Part shown: positions 19,086-27,348 of the stretch, one piece after another
Numbering within the stretch: the first letter of the stretch is position 1
Layout of the letters: every line of letters starts with the position of its first letter
From: Christiangramia flava JLT2011
GTDB taxonomy: Bacteria > Bacteroidota > Bacteroidia > Flavobacteriales > Flavobacteriaceae
DNA: 64,000 bases
Reading direction: 5' to 3'
Assembly (NCBI RefSeq): GCF_001951155.1
Contig: NZ_CP016359.1
Location: 2,752,001 to 2,816,000 of the forward strand
Program-made: the position numbers and the translations under genes
The notes under the pieces: model-generated
Seen by the model: the letters and a program-made list of their open reading frames with translations, nothing else
What the model was told of the DNA's origin: nothing
Database searches by the model: none

Positions 19086-20449
19086 AGGTATTTCTCAAAA
19101 TAGATCCGTGCCGCTTTCATAACCCTTGGAGCCATAATCAACGTTGAAATCATGGTTGGGATAGCCATTAACGCGAAAAATCCATCGATGAGATTCAGGA
19201 TAAAGCTAAGCGTGGTGGTAGCGCCAATAATTATACTGATAATGTAAATGTAGTTGTAATATTTTTTGTTTTCGGCACCTATCAGGAATGACAGGCATTT
19301 CGTTCCGTAATAAGAATAGGAGAACAGCGAGCTAATGCTGAATGCCAGGATGCATAATAGCAAAAGGTACTGCCCGATGTATGGAATGGACTGTTCAAAT
19401 GCTGCAGCGGTGAGGCTTACACCATTTTCGTCGCTCGTTTGCCAGACGCCGGTTACTAAAATGGCCATTGCGGTGAGGGTGCAAACCACCAGCGTGTCGA
19501 TTGCCGGGCCCAGCATGGCGATTAAACCTTCCCGAACCGGCTCGGTGGTCTTACTGGCTCCATGGGCCATAGTTGCCGTCCCGATACCCGCTTCGTTTGA
19601 AAAAGCACCCCGCCGAATCCCGAGAAGGATGAGGCCACCCAGCATTCCGCCGAGCAAGGGATCACCTTTATAGTTATTCGCGGCAAAAGCATCAGTGAAA
19701 ATAAGGCCGAAATAATGCAAAACCACATCGGCATTCACAAAGAGAATGATCAATACGGAAACAAAGTACAGCGCGACCATCGCCGGTACCAGTTTGGAAA
19801 CTGTTTTGCTGATGCGATCCAACCCGCCTATGATGACGATGGTTGTGATCAGGGTAAGGATAATCCCGATTATCAGGCTGGAAGTGAATCCGGTTTCTAT
19901 ATTATTAGGTTCTAACAGTATAAAATTGATGGCCTGTGTAAGCTGGTTGACATTGAATACGGGCAAAGCTCCCACTAAACCTGCGATGGCAAAAAATGCC
20001 GCCAGCGGCTTCCATTTTTTGCCAAGACCTTCCACTATAAAATACATGACGCCACCCTGGATCTTGCCTTCAGTATCTTTTCCGCGGTACATTACGGCCA
20101 GGGTATTGGTGAAAAACTTGGTCGCCATTCCTACAATAGCGCTAACCCATAGCCAGAAGATCGCCCCAGGTCCACCAACGGCGATTGCCACGGCGACGCC
20201 CGCAATATTTCCCATGCCCACGGTCGAGGAAAGGGCAGTAGACAATGCCTGGAAATGATTGATATCACCAGGATCGTTTGGGTTGTTGTATTTACCTCGA
20301 AGCACTTCTACGGAATGGCCCAAATATCGAAAAGGAAGAAACCTGGAGTAGACCAGTAAAAATAACCCGCCGCCAATGAGCAATATAACAAGAGGAATAC
20401 CCCACACAAAAGAGGCAAATTCAGCAATAAACTGATCGATTTGGTCCAT
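19082..20449 (-). CDS. Sodium:alanine/glycine symporter, AGCS family
   Basis: A 455-residue inner-membrane transporter with about ten membrane helices. AGCS hallmarks include ALSTALSSTVGMGNIAGVAVAIAVGGPGAIFWLW near the N terminus, GGVMYFIVEGLG, and RRGAFSNEAGIGTATMAHGA. It should import alanine or glycine with Na+. It faces the dipeptide epimerase-AONS pair and overlaps it by 4 bp at the 3' ends. The location next to enzymes that may make or use alanine is suggestive, but they are separate transcripts. Confidence 0.92.
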   Translation of the reverse strand: MDQIDQFIAEFASFVWGIPLVILLIGGGLFLLVYSRFLPFRYLGHSVEVLRGKYNNPNDPGDINHFQALSTALSSTVGMGNIAGVAVAIAVGGPGAIFWLWVSAIVGMATKFFTNTLAVMYRGKDTEGKIQGGVMYFIVEGLGKKWKPLAAFFAIAGLVGALPVFNVNQLTQAINFILLEPNNIETGFTSSLIIGIILTLITTIVIIGGLDRISKTVSKLVPAMVALYFVSVLIILFVNADVVLHYFGLIFTDAFAANNYKGDPLLGGMLGGLILLGIRRGAFSNEAGIGTATMAHGASKTTEPVREGLIAMLGPAIDTLVVCTLTAMAILVTGVWQTSDENGVSLTAAAFEQSIPYIGQYLLLLCILAFSISSLFSYSYYGTKCLSFLIGAENKKYYNYIYIISIIIGATTTLSFILNLIDGFFALMAIPTMISTLIMAPRVMKAARIYFEKYL

Positions 20450-20514
20450 AAAAAAGCTTTGTCCCCGAAAATAGAGAAAATTGCGCTTTTTTAATACGGA
20501 ATCTCAGGCCTTTT

Positions 20515-22110
20515 CTAAAATTCTGAAGTAAAATGAAATTTAATAGAAGGATATTTCTGCTGGGTCATCTGCAAACTGAATGGTGAATCAGCTAAAAACA
20601 CCAATTGCCCAGATTTATCCTTTGCTAAGAATTTAGATTTCACTCTTTTAAAATCCTGGAATTCTTCATTCTTCGGATCTTCCGGTTCTACCCAGGTAGC
20701 TTTGTGAACATTCAGGTTCTCATAGGTACACTTTGCACCATATTCGTGCTCCAGACGATACTGAATTACCTCAAACTGAAGTGCGCCTACGGTCCCGATG
20801 ATCTTACGACCGTTCAGTTCCAACACAAAAAGCTGTGCCACACCTTCATCCATCAACTGGTCAATTCCTTTTTCCAATTGCTTGGACTTCATGGGATCGG
20901 CGTTATTGATATAGCGGAAATGCTCGGGAGAAAAACTTGGAATTCCTTTATACATCAGCTGCTCACCTTCGGTAAGCGTATCACCTATTTTAAAATTCCC
21001 GGTGTCGTGAAGTCCCACAATATCACCAGGCCAGGAAACATCTATTACCTCTTTCTTTTCAGCAAAAAATGCATTGGGTGAAGAAAACTTCATATTCTTG
21101 CCATTTCGAACGTGCAGGTAATTCTTGTTTCTTTCGAATTTACCGGAAACGATCTTTACGAATGCGAGTCTGTCCCGGTGTTTCGGGTCCATGTTAGCAT
21201 GGATCTTGAAAACAAAACCGGTAAAATCTTTTTCATCGGGTTTTACCAGTCGGGTATCACTTTCTTTAGGTCTTGGTGGAGGAGCAATACTGATAAAGCA
21301 ATCCAGTAGCTCCCGTACCCCGAAATTATTAAGCGCCGAACCGAAGAAAACCGGTTGCAGGCGGCCTTCGAGATAAGCCTGGCGATCAAATTCCGGATAA
21401 ACACCCTGAGCCAGTTCGAGTTCATCTCTTAAAGTCCCGGCCGATTTTTCACCAATCAGGTCATCTAGTTCACTGGAAGAAAGGTCATCGATCTCGATGG
21501 TTTCTTCAATATCTTTTCGAGGATCACCCGTAAACAGGTTCACGTTCTTTTCCCAAATATTGTAGATTCCTTTAAAATCATATCCCATCCCGATAGGAAA
21601 ACTAAGCGGGGTCACCGTTAAGTTCAGTTTTTGCTCAATTTCATCCAGCAGTTCGAAAGCATCTTTCCCCTCACGGTCCAGTTTATTGATGAAAACGATC
21701 ATCGGGATATTCCGCATACGGCAAACCTCCACGAGTTTTTCAGTTTGCTCTTCTACCCCTTTCGCTACATCTACCACAACGATCACGCTGTCTACGGCGG
21801 TAAGCGTTCTAAAAGTATCTTCCGCGAAATCTTTGTGACCGGGCGTATCCAGGATATTGATCTTGATGCCTTCGTATTCAAAAGCCAGCACCGAAGTCGC
21901 TACAGAAATTCCCCTTTGGCGTTCAATTTCCATAAAGTCACTGGTCGCTCCTTTCTTGATCTTATTAGATTTCACCGCCCCGGCTTCCTGGATCGCTCCA
22001 CCAAAAAGCAGCAGCTTTTCAGTAAGCGTGGTTTTACCGGCATCTGGGTGAGAAACGATACCAAAGGTTCTTCTTTTGTTGATCTCTTTCTGATTATGCT
22101 TCATGGCCAT
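20515..22110 (-). CDS. prfC: Peptide chain release factor 3
   Basis: A 531-residue translational GTPase that removes RF1/RF2 from the ribosome after peptide release. It starts MAMKHNQKEINKRRTFGIVSHPDAGKTTLTEKL, with G1 SHPDAGKT, G2 RQRGISVATSV, G3 DTPGHKDF and G4 NKLDREG. The full length and the C-terminal domain with FQDFKRVKSKFLAKD separate it from EF-G. An in-frame second ATG two codons in is equally possible. A candidate -7 element lies 14 bp upstream. Confidence 0.97.
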   Translation of the reverse strand: MAMKHNQKEINKRRTFGIVSHPDAGKTTLTEKLLLFGGAIQEAGAVKSNKIKKGATSDFMEIERQRGISVATSVLAFEYEGIKINILDTPGHKDFAEDTFRTLTAVDSVIVVVDVAKGVEEQTEKLVEVCRMRNIPMIVFINKLDREGKDAFELLDEIEQKLNLTVTPLSFPIGMGYDFKGIYNIWEKNVNLFTGDPRKDIEETIEIDDLSSSELDDLIGEKSAGTLRDELELAQGVYPEFDRQAYLEGRLQPVFFGSALNNFGVRELLDCFISIAPPPRPKESDTRLVKPDEKDFTGFVFKIHANMDPKHRDRLAFVKIVSGKFERNKNYLHVRNGKNMKFSSPNAFFAEKKEVIDVSWPGDIVGLHDTGNFKIGDTLTEGEQLMYKGIPSFSPEHFRYINNADPMKSKQLEKGIDQLMDEGVAQLFVLELNGRKIIGTVGALQFEVIQYRLEHEYGAKCTYENLNVHKATWVEPEDPKNEEFQDFKRVKSKFLAKDKSGQLVFLADSPFSLQMTQQKYPSIKFHFTSEF

Positions 22111-22123
22111 GAATTACGAGCGG

Positions 22124-22131
22124 CAAAAATA
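22124..22131 (-). promoter_or_regulatory. Candidate -7 promoter element for prfC
   Basis: On the minus strand TATTTTTG matches the TAnnTTTG consensus 14 bp before the prfC start. No clear -33 TTTG was found at the expected distance, so support is partial. Confidence 0.35.
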
Positions 22132-22255
22132 CTATTATTTTGGCGAATTTCAGAAGGCCTTCGGAAGACTTTTCCATGCAAGCGCCAGCCTTTTTTGAAT
22201 CAGGATTCGGCTAAAAAGCGTAATTTGTAAGAAGCCTTAGCTTTAGCCTTGAAAA

Positions 22256-23851
22256 ATGTTTCCAGCCCTACCAAACCGATCGTTTTTACTCATAAGCATC
22301 TTGCTGATCTTCCTCTTTTCGGCCAGGGCCCAAACCAAAACAGAAGTGATTCCTGCGGGATCCTACGCATTGAACCTGGGAGTCACCCCGCAAACTAAGT
22401 CGAACGCACTCAAACCTTATGGTTTCTTATACCAGTTGCTGAAAGAAAATCAGGTAGAAGTGAAATGGGTGATCAACCCCGAAAAGAAGAAGGATGGTAT
22501 TGATTTTAGTATGGGTGGACAGGATTTCCGTTCGGGTTCTTTCATTATTCCTGTTTCTTATATCACGCCAAAAGTTCGGGAATTGATTGAAAAGTGGGAA
22601 GCAAAAGGAGTTCTGGGGATGTATTTGCCCGAAAATCGTAGTCTGCCTGTTTATACGGAACTATCGGTTGTTCCCAAATGGACGCTCGATAAACAAAATG
22701 GCAGTATTGCCCTGAGTTTCTTCAAAGCAGCTGCTATTCCTTCCGAAGCTTACGGTGGTAACAGCCCCGAACATTGGAAGACACCTGCAGAACTGGATAT
22801 TTGTGACGATATTTTTGTAATGCCACATGCCGAACCAAAATTTGATTCACACCAGAATTTATATTACTGGAACACCAAATTTAAAGGTGCGATCTGGGCG
22901 GGATGCCACGCGGGCAGTATGCTGGAAAACCTTCATGGAACTGGACGATACGGGGAAAAGATCATTCAGCTTAATTTTTTATCAGCCGGGGCTGCGGGGG
23001 CACGCACGACCGGGTTGATCCCGTACTACGAACATCGTTATGCCACGCCACCTTACCAAAACCAGTTGGCTTCAGATCCTGTGGCGCAGTATATCGGGAA
23101 AAGTGATCAGGCGATGATCAATGGTTCCGAGCGGATTTTTTATCCGAAGAAAGCCAATGCATGGCGAAAGGAAACGCGGCAGATACTTATCGACACCACA
23201 ACCCCAGATATTCCGGAGCTTTCCAGTGGCCCGGGTTGCGTGGTGATCTATGGTCATGCTTTTGATGAGCCTAAAAACGGGCTCGTTATGTACCAGGCTT
23301 CCCACGATATTTCTGGTGATGCGCCGCAGAATATTGCGGCTTTGCGCATGTTCTTCAATTATAGTTTTTATGCTACGGAAATCAAAAGACGCGAGAATAT
23401 TATTCAGTTTCAGAATATCAGGGGAGATCGCATCTTCGCCGCCCGGGTAGGGGATGACCTTGCGAAAATGCTGAAACTGGATCCAATCGTTTTCGATCTC
23501 GATAAGGCAGTAATCAAATCGAAGGCGGCAAAAGAACTGGACGAAATTGCCGCATACATGGTCGAATACCCCGAATTATTGCTGGACATCCGTTCGCATA
23601 CTGATAGCAGAGCAGACGATGTATACAATATCCGCCTTTCCGAAGATCGTGTAAAAGCCACCAGAAATTACCTTATCGAGAAGGGCGTAGATTCGTTAAG
23701 GATTTCAGGCAGGGGCTACGGCGAGAACGAACCGGTGAACAATTGCAGGAACGGTGTGCCCTGTAGCGAGGCCGACCACGAACGGAACCGGCGTTCCGAA
23801 TTCATACTTTCCATCAACTGCGACCTGTATGAAGGAAAAATTAAACTTTAA
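22256..23851 (+). CDS. Exported OmpA-domain protein with a GATase/ThuA-like N-terminal domain
   Basis: A 531-residue exported protein. A signal peptide (residues 1-25, ending ARAQ) is followed by a domain of about 370 residues and a C-terminal OmpA-like peptidoglycan-binding domain (about 415-525) with VFDLDKAVIKSKA, RSHTDSRADD, RLSEDRVKATRNYL and HERNRRSEFI. The N-terminal domain opens with IPAGSYALNLGVTPQT and has a nucleophile-elbow-like GCHAGSM (Cys 217, His 218) and a late GHAF...SHD segment, reminiscent of class I glutamine amidotransferase or ThuA folds. From memory, a related domain heads giant flavobacterial adhesins. It is likely anchored to the cell wall from the outer membrane or periplasm; enzymatic function is unproven. 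Confidence 0.75.
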   Translation: MFPALPNRSFLLISILLIFLFSARAQTKTEVIPAGSYALNLGVTPQTKSNALKPYGFLYQLLKENQVEVKWVINPEKKKDGIDFSMGGQDFRSGSFIIPVSYITPKVRELIEKWEAKGVLGMYLPENRSLPVYTELSVVPKWTLDKQNGSIALSFFKAAAIPSEAYGGNSPEHWKTPAELDICDDIFVMPHAEPKFDSHQNLYYWNTKFKGAIWAGCHAGSMLENLHGTGRYGEKIIQLNFLSAGAAGARTTGLIPYYEHRYATPPYQNQLASDPVAQYIGKSDQAMINGSERIFYPKKANAWRKETRQILIDTTTPDIPELSSGPGCVVIYGHAFDEPKNGLVMYQASHDISGDAPQNIAALRMFFNYSFYATEIKRRENIIQFQNIRGDRIFAARVGDDLAKMLKLDPIVFDLDKAVIKSKAAKELDEIAAYMVEYPELLLDIRSHTDSRADDVYNIRLSEDRVKATRNYLIEKGVDSLRISGRGYGENEPVNNCRNGVPCSEADHERNRRSEFILSINCDLYEGKIKL

Positions 23852-23870
23852 GAATTGCTTAGGTAGTGTT

Positions 23871-23903
23871 CTTGCAAAAGAAAATCGTGTTTTTGTACAT
23901 TTG
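23871..23903 (+). promoter_or_regulatory. Predicted promoter of the idi-queD-bcp operon
   Basis: TTG at 23872-23874 and a perfect TACATTTG at 23896-23903 are 21 bp apart, matching the Bacteroidetes -33/-7 pattern. The -7 element is 16 bp before the idi start codon, implying a very short leader. Confidence 0.6.
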
Positions 23904-23919
23904 GACTTCAATTTTATAA

Positions 23920-24435
23920 ATGACACAGGAAAAAGTAATACTGGTAAACGAAAAAGATGAGCAGATCGGGCTTATGGAAAAAATTGAAGCCCATGAAAAA
24001 GCCTTGCTGCACAGAGCCTTTTCGGTTTTTGTTTTTAACGACAGAAATGAGCTGATGATCCAGCAGCGCGCGCTTACCAAATACCATTCTCCAGGCCTGT
24101 GGACCAATACCTGTTGCAGTCATCAGCGGGAGGGTGAAAGCAATATCGCTGCGGGAAAAAGAAGATTGATGGAAGAGATGGGCTTCAGTACGGAATTGAA
24201 GGATACCATTTCGTTTATCTATAAGGCGCCGTTTGATAATGGTCTTACAGAACACGAATTTGACCACATTCTGGTTGGGAAATATGAAGAAGCGCCACAA
24301 CCCAATCCTGATGAAGTTGCCAGCTGGAAGTGGGTGGATCTCGAAGAACTGAAAAAAGATATGAGCGCCAATCCCGGCATTTATACGGAATGGTTCAAGA
24401 TCATTTTCGATAAATATTATTCGCATATTCAATAA
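23920..24435 (+). CDS. idi: Isopentenyl-diphosphate delta-isomerase type I
   Basis: A 171-residue Nudix-fold enzyme that interconverts IPP and DMAPP in isoprenoid synthesis. The active-site Cys lies in TNTCCSHQREGE, the Nudix-like region is KRRLMEEMGF, and the metal-binding Glu/His segment is EHEFDHILVG. Size matches bacterial Idi. The stop overlaps the queD start by one base (TAATG), so the two are translationally coupled despite unrelated pathways. Confidence 0.95.
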   Translation: MTQEKVILVNEKDEQIGLMEKIEAHEKALLHRAFSVFVFNDRNELMIQQRALTKYHSPGLWTNTCCSHQREGESNIAAGKRRLMEEMGFSTELKDTISFIYKAPFDNGLTEHEFDHILVGKYEEAPQPNPDEVASWKWVDLEELKKDMSANPGIYTEWFKIIFDKYYSHIQ

Positions 24436-24845
24436 TGAGGATCACCGTACACAGAAAAGCTCATTTTAATGCTGCGCACCGTTTGTTCCGCAAGGATTGG
24501 GATGATTCCAGGAATTTTGAAGTTTTTGGAAAATGCAGTAACCCACATTACCACGGGCACAATTACGAACTGATCGTTTCCGTAACCGGGGAACCAGATC
24601 CCGAAACAGGCTTTGTCATGGACCTGAAGATACTGAAGGACCTTATTTTCGAAGAGATCGAAGAAGCTTTTGATCATAAGAACCTGAACCTGGAAGTCCC
24701 GGAATTTCAGGATCTCATACCAACTGCTGAAAATATTGCGGTAGTGATCTGGAATAAACTTCGGAAGAAAATTATGCAAGAGCATGACCTTAAGGTGACG
24801 CTTTACGAAACTCCTAGGAATTTTGTGACATATAAAGGTGATTGA
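24435..24845 (+). CDS. queD: 6-carboxytetrahydropterin synthase (QueD/PTPS family)
   Basis: A 136-residue T-fold enzyme. QueD converts dihydroneopterin triphosphate to 6-carboxytetrahydropterin in queuosine biosynthesis. Zinc ligands are visible in FNAAHRL and HYHGHNY, the catalytic Cys in GKCSNPHYHGH, and MDLKILK and DHKNLN are typical. It overlaps idi by one base and its TGA overlaps the next ATG by one base. No other queuosine genes are in the window, so a related pterin role is possible. Confidence 0.88.
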   Translation: MRITVHRKAHFNAAHRLFRKDWDDSRNFEVFGKCSNPHYHGHNYELIVSVTGEPDPETGFVMDLKILKDLIFEEIEEAFDHKNLNLEVPEFQDLIPTAENIAVVIWNKLRKKIMQEHDLKVTLYETPRNFVTYKGD

Positions 24846-25294
24846 TGGAAACAGGAGACCACATACCGGAAATTAGGTTGAAAGATCAGAGAGGGGAAGA
24901 TTTTCAACTTCAACAACTCATAGGAAAACCAGCAGTAATCTATTTTTATCCGAAGAATTTTACTCCGGGCTGTACCAAGGAGGCCTGTAATTTCAGAGAC
25001 AGCTACCAGGATTTTCAGGATCTGGGAGCAGAGGTGGTAGGAATCAGTTCAGATTCTGAATCTTCTCATCAGAAGTTTGCCGGTAAACTGAATCTACCTT
25101 TTATACTCCTTTCAGATGCTAATAAAAAAGCGCGAAAGTCATTCGGCGTTAAATCCAGTTTATTAGGAATGTTGCCGGGCAGAGAGACTTTTGTTTTTGA
25201 TGCCGAAGGAAAATTGTTGCACCGCTTCAATAGTATGAACGCTCAAAGACATATGCCTGAGGCACTTGCCGTACTGAAGAAAGACCGTCGCTAA
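24845..25294 (+). CDS. bcp: Thiol peroxidase of the BCP/PrxQ family
   Basis: A 149-residue peroxiredoxin reducing peroxides with thioredoxin. The peroxidatic Cys is in FTPGCTKEACNFRD, and the resolving Cys five residues later is the PrxQ/BCP pattern. The rest shows the thioredoxin fold (PAVIYFYPKNF, GISSDS, FVFDAEGK). I use ATG 24845, which overlaps the queD TGA, rather than the TTG one codon earlier. It is the third gene of a coupled operon. Confidence 0.92.
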   Translation: METGDHIPEIRLKDQRGEDFQLQQLIGKPAVIYFYPKNFTPGCTKEACNFRDSYQDFQDLGAEVVGISSDSESSHQKFAGKLNLPFILLSDANKKARKSFGVKSSLLGMLPGRETFVFDAEGKLLHRFNSMNAQRHMPEALAVLKKDRR

Positions 25295-25307
25295 ATTTTT
25301 CTCCAAA

Positions 25308-25341
25308 TTTGACTTCCATATTGAAAAAAGGTGTAAATTCG
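25308..25341 (+). promoter_or_regulatory. Candidate promoter for the 88-residue protein and tRNA-Thr
   Basis: TTTG at 25308-25311 and TAAATTCG at 25334-25341 (one mismatch to TAnnTTTG) are 22 bp apart, ending 19 bp before the start codon of the small gene. Confidence 0.45.
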
Positions 25342-25360
25342 CTGCCGAAATTTAGATGTC

Positions 25361-25627
25361 ATGCCGAGTAAAAGATTACTAAAAAAGGATGTAAATTATG
25401 TGTTTGGTGATATCATCGACGCTGCTTACATCCACCAGATGGCCAATCCTAAAGAGGATACTGCAAAATCTGAAGCTATTGTAGACGAGGCGATCAGAGA
25501 TTATGATGAATTAATCAACAAGATCAACCGTCGCGATGTGGAGAACAAGAAAAAACACTTCACAGAAATTCAGAAAGAATTGCAGGATAAGGCTAGTGAA
25601 CTTGTAGAAAAGCTTAACGCTTTATAA
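25361..25627 (+). CDS. Conserved small helical protein, function unknown
   Basis: An 88-residue acidic and lysine-rich protein, almost entirely predicted helix, with a long coiled-coil-like segment in its second half (residues about 40-88). No signal peptide, membrane span or catalytic motif is visible. I believe similar proteins occur widely in Flavobacteriia, but I cannot name a family. It has its own candidate promoter, and an intact tRNA-Thr starts 6 bp after its stop codon, so both probably come from one transcript ending at the terminator at 25714-25744. Confidence 0.7.
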   Translation: MPSKRLLKKDVNYVFGDIIDAAYIHQMANPKEDTAKSEAIVDEAIRDYDELINKINRRDVENKKKHFTEIQKELQDKASELVEKLNAL

Positions 25628-25633
25628 TAAGTT

Positions 25634-25707
25634 GCCGATGTAGCTCAGCTGGCTAGAGCAGCTGATTTGTAATCAGCAGGTCGTGGGTTCGAGTCCCTCC
25701 ATCGGCT
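25634..25707 (+). tRNA. tRNA-Thr (anticodon TGT), second identical copy
   Basis: All 74 bases are identical to the tRNA-Thr at 2724-2797, while the flanks differ completely. The discriminator T (25707) is followed by CCA (25708-25710), so this copy may encode its own 3' end; the first copy does not. It sits 6 bp after an 88-codon gene, an unusual mRNA-tRNA arrangement. Confidence 0.96.
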
Positions 25708-25713
25708 CCAAAG

Positions 25714-25744
25714 AAAAAACCTCCTTTTATAGGAGGTTTTTTTA
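25714..25744. terminator. Bidirectional terminator between tRNA-Thr and mqo
   Basis: AACCTCC pairs with GGAGGTT around a short TTTTATA loop. A run of seven T follows on the plus strand and a run of six T on the minus strand, so it can serve both the tRNA transcript and the convergent mqo gene. Confidence 0.85.
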
Positions 25745-25745
25745 T

Positions 25746-27239
25746 TTAATGACTGACCGCTAAATTCAATAGTTGAGAACATCTGGCCTGGACTTCTCGA
25801 AATTCGGCTTCATGCTCTTCTACATTTCGATTCCAGAAAGGGATCATTTTGTGTAATTTTTCCTGGAATTCTTTGGTCTGGATTTTTTCAGGAAAAGCGA
25901 TTTGCATGACTTCCAGCATGATGTGAACCGCCGTGGACGCGCCTGGTGAAGCACCCAATAATGCGGTAATTTTCCCATCTTTACTGTGAACAACATCAGT
26001 TCCGAATTCCAGAACACCGCCTTCTTCGTCGCGTTTAATGATCTGGACACGTTGACCGGCAACTTTCAATTCCCAATCTTCCGATCTGGCATCTTTCACG
26101 AATTTCCGAAGATCTTCCATTCGGTCTTCATGATCCATGGTAACCTGCTCGATGAGGTATTTGGTAAGCGGCAAATTATGCCAGAAAACACCCCACATCG
26201 AGGGCAGGTTATCGAAACGTAATGACAAAGGGAGGTCCAGTAACGACCCCTGTTTTAAAAATTTACTGCTAAAACCGGCAAAGGGACCAAACAGCAATTC
26301 TTTTTTTCCGTTGATATAGCGGGAATCCAGGTGTGGTACGCTCATGGGTGGCGCATCCACTCCGGCTTTGCTGTACACTTTCGCATCGTGTTTTTCGATC
26401 ACTTCTCGATTCTTACAGAATAACCATTGACCGCTCACCGGAAAACCGCCGTATCCTTCTTTTTCTTGGATCTCACATTTTTGCAAAAGGGGTAAGGCAC
26501 CACCACCGGCACCTATAAATATATGCTCGGCATCAAAATAGAATTTTTCACCGGTATCTCTATTTTTTACAATTGCAGACCATTCATCCGGGCCGTCGGG
26601 GTCGATATCTTCCACTTCATGATTACGCCATACCGGAACCTCAAATTGCTCCTCGAGGATCTTAAAATACGTTTCGGTTAGCGCACCAAAATTCACTCCG
26701 GTTCCCAGCTCCATTTGTGTGGCAGCCATTTTTTCTTCCTGCTTACGGTCTTTCATAATCAGGGGGAACCACTGCGCTAACCTGGAATGATCTTCTGAAA
26801 ATTGCATTTTTTCAAACATGAATTTTGAAGTCATCGCCTCAAAACGCTTTTTCAGAAATTCCACATTTTTAGCACCTTCTACCCAGGCATGATGCGGAAT
26901 ACTGTGAATAAAAGATTGTGGATCTTGTATAAGTTTTTGTTTAACCAGGTACGACCAGAACTGTTTGGATTTTTCAAACTGCTGAAATATCTGAACAGCC
27001 TTGGAAATATCAATACTTCCGTCTTCCTTTTCAGGAGTATAATTGAGTTCACAGAAAGCCGAATGTCCTGTTCCAGCATTGTTCCAGGCTTTGGTGCTTT
27101 CCTGGGCAACCTGGTCCAGCCTTTCAAAAATGATGATCCTGATATTTGGATCTATGAGCTTCAGCATCAGTGAAAGGGTGGCGCTCATGATTCCACCGCC
27201 CGCACAAATGAGGTCGTATTCTTTGTGGACCTTGTTCAT
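25746..27239 (-). CDS. mqo: Malate:quinone oxidoreductase
   Basis: A 497-residue FAD-dependent, membrane-associated enzyme that oxidises malate to oxaloacetate and passes electrons to quinone, replacing or complementing malate dehydrogenase in the TCA cycle. The N-terminal FAD site is YDLICAGGGIMSATL. Other family features are STKAWNNAGTGHSAFCELNYTP, FIGAGGGALPLLQ and the C-terminal LLGASPGASTAVHIMLEV. Length is normal. It has its own predicted promoter. Confidence 0.96.
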   Translation of the reverse strand: MNKVHKEYDLICAGGGIMSATLSLMLKLIDPNIRIIIFERLDQVAQESTKAWNNAGTGHSAFCELNYTPEKEDGSIDISKAVQIFQQFEKSKQFWSYLVKQKLIQDPQSFIHSIPHHAWVEGAKNVEFLKKRFEAMTSKFMFEKMQFSEDHSRLAQWFPLIMKDRKQEEKMAATQMELGTGVNFGALTETYFKILEEQFEVPVWRNHEVEDIDPDGPDEWSAIVKNRDTGEKFYFDAEHIFIGAGGGALPLLQKCEIQEKEGYGGFPVSGQWLFCKNREVIEKHDAKVYSKAGVDAPPMSVPHLDSRYINGKKELLFGPFAGFSSKFLKQGSLLDLPLSLRFDNLPSMWGVFWHNLPLTKYLIEQVTMDHEDRMEDLRKFVKDARSEDWELKVAGQRVQIIKRDEEGGVLEFGTDVVHSKDGKITALLGASPGASTAVHIMLEVMQIAFPEKIQTKEFQEKLHKMIPFWNRNVEEHEAEFREVQARCSQLLNLAVSH

Positions 27240-27255
27240 AATCTTCGGTTTTACC

Positions 27256-27283
27256 CAAAGTTACAGAATTGAAAAGCCAACAA
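27256..27283 (-). promoter_or_regulatory. Predicted mqo promoter
   Basis: On the minus strand TAACTTTG (27263 to 27256) matches TAnnTTTG, with TTG (27283 to 27281) 17 bp upstream. The -7 element lies 16 bp before the mqo ATG. Confidence 0.55.
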
Positions 27284-27302
27284 GCGCTAAAGAAGTATTA
27301 AT

Positions 27303-27331
27303 AAAAAAAGAGCCTTTAAGACTCCTTTTTA
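27303..27331 (-). terminator. Terminator after the DUF4369 lipoprotein gene
   Basis: On the minus strand GAGTC pairs with GGCTC (one G-T pair), flanked by A and T runs, and TTTTTTT follows. It separates the lipoprotein gene from mqo. Confidence 0.6.
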
Positions 27332-27348
27332 AAATAGTTCGTGAGATA

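Noticed and set aside
19746..20258. 170-codon open frame opposite the AGCS symporter
   Set aside because: Ile/Thr/Ala-rich reverse image of membrane helices; no independent evidence.
21631..22230. 199-codon open frame on the plus strand antisense to prfC
   Set aside because: It lies entirely opposite a well-conserved RF3 gene, has no recognisable domain, and reads like reverse-complement translation of conserved motifs.
23914..24432. 172-codon open frame antisense to idi
   Set aside because: idi on the plus strand has all catalytic motifs; the antisense frame has none.
24435..24845. preQ1 riboswitch before queD
   Set aside because: queD starts inside the idi stop codon and no preQ1-like leader precedes the operon.
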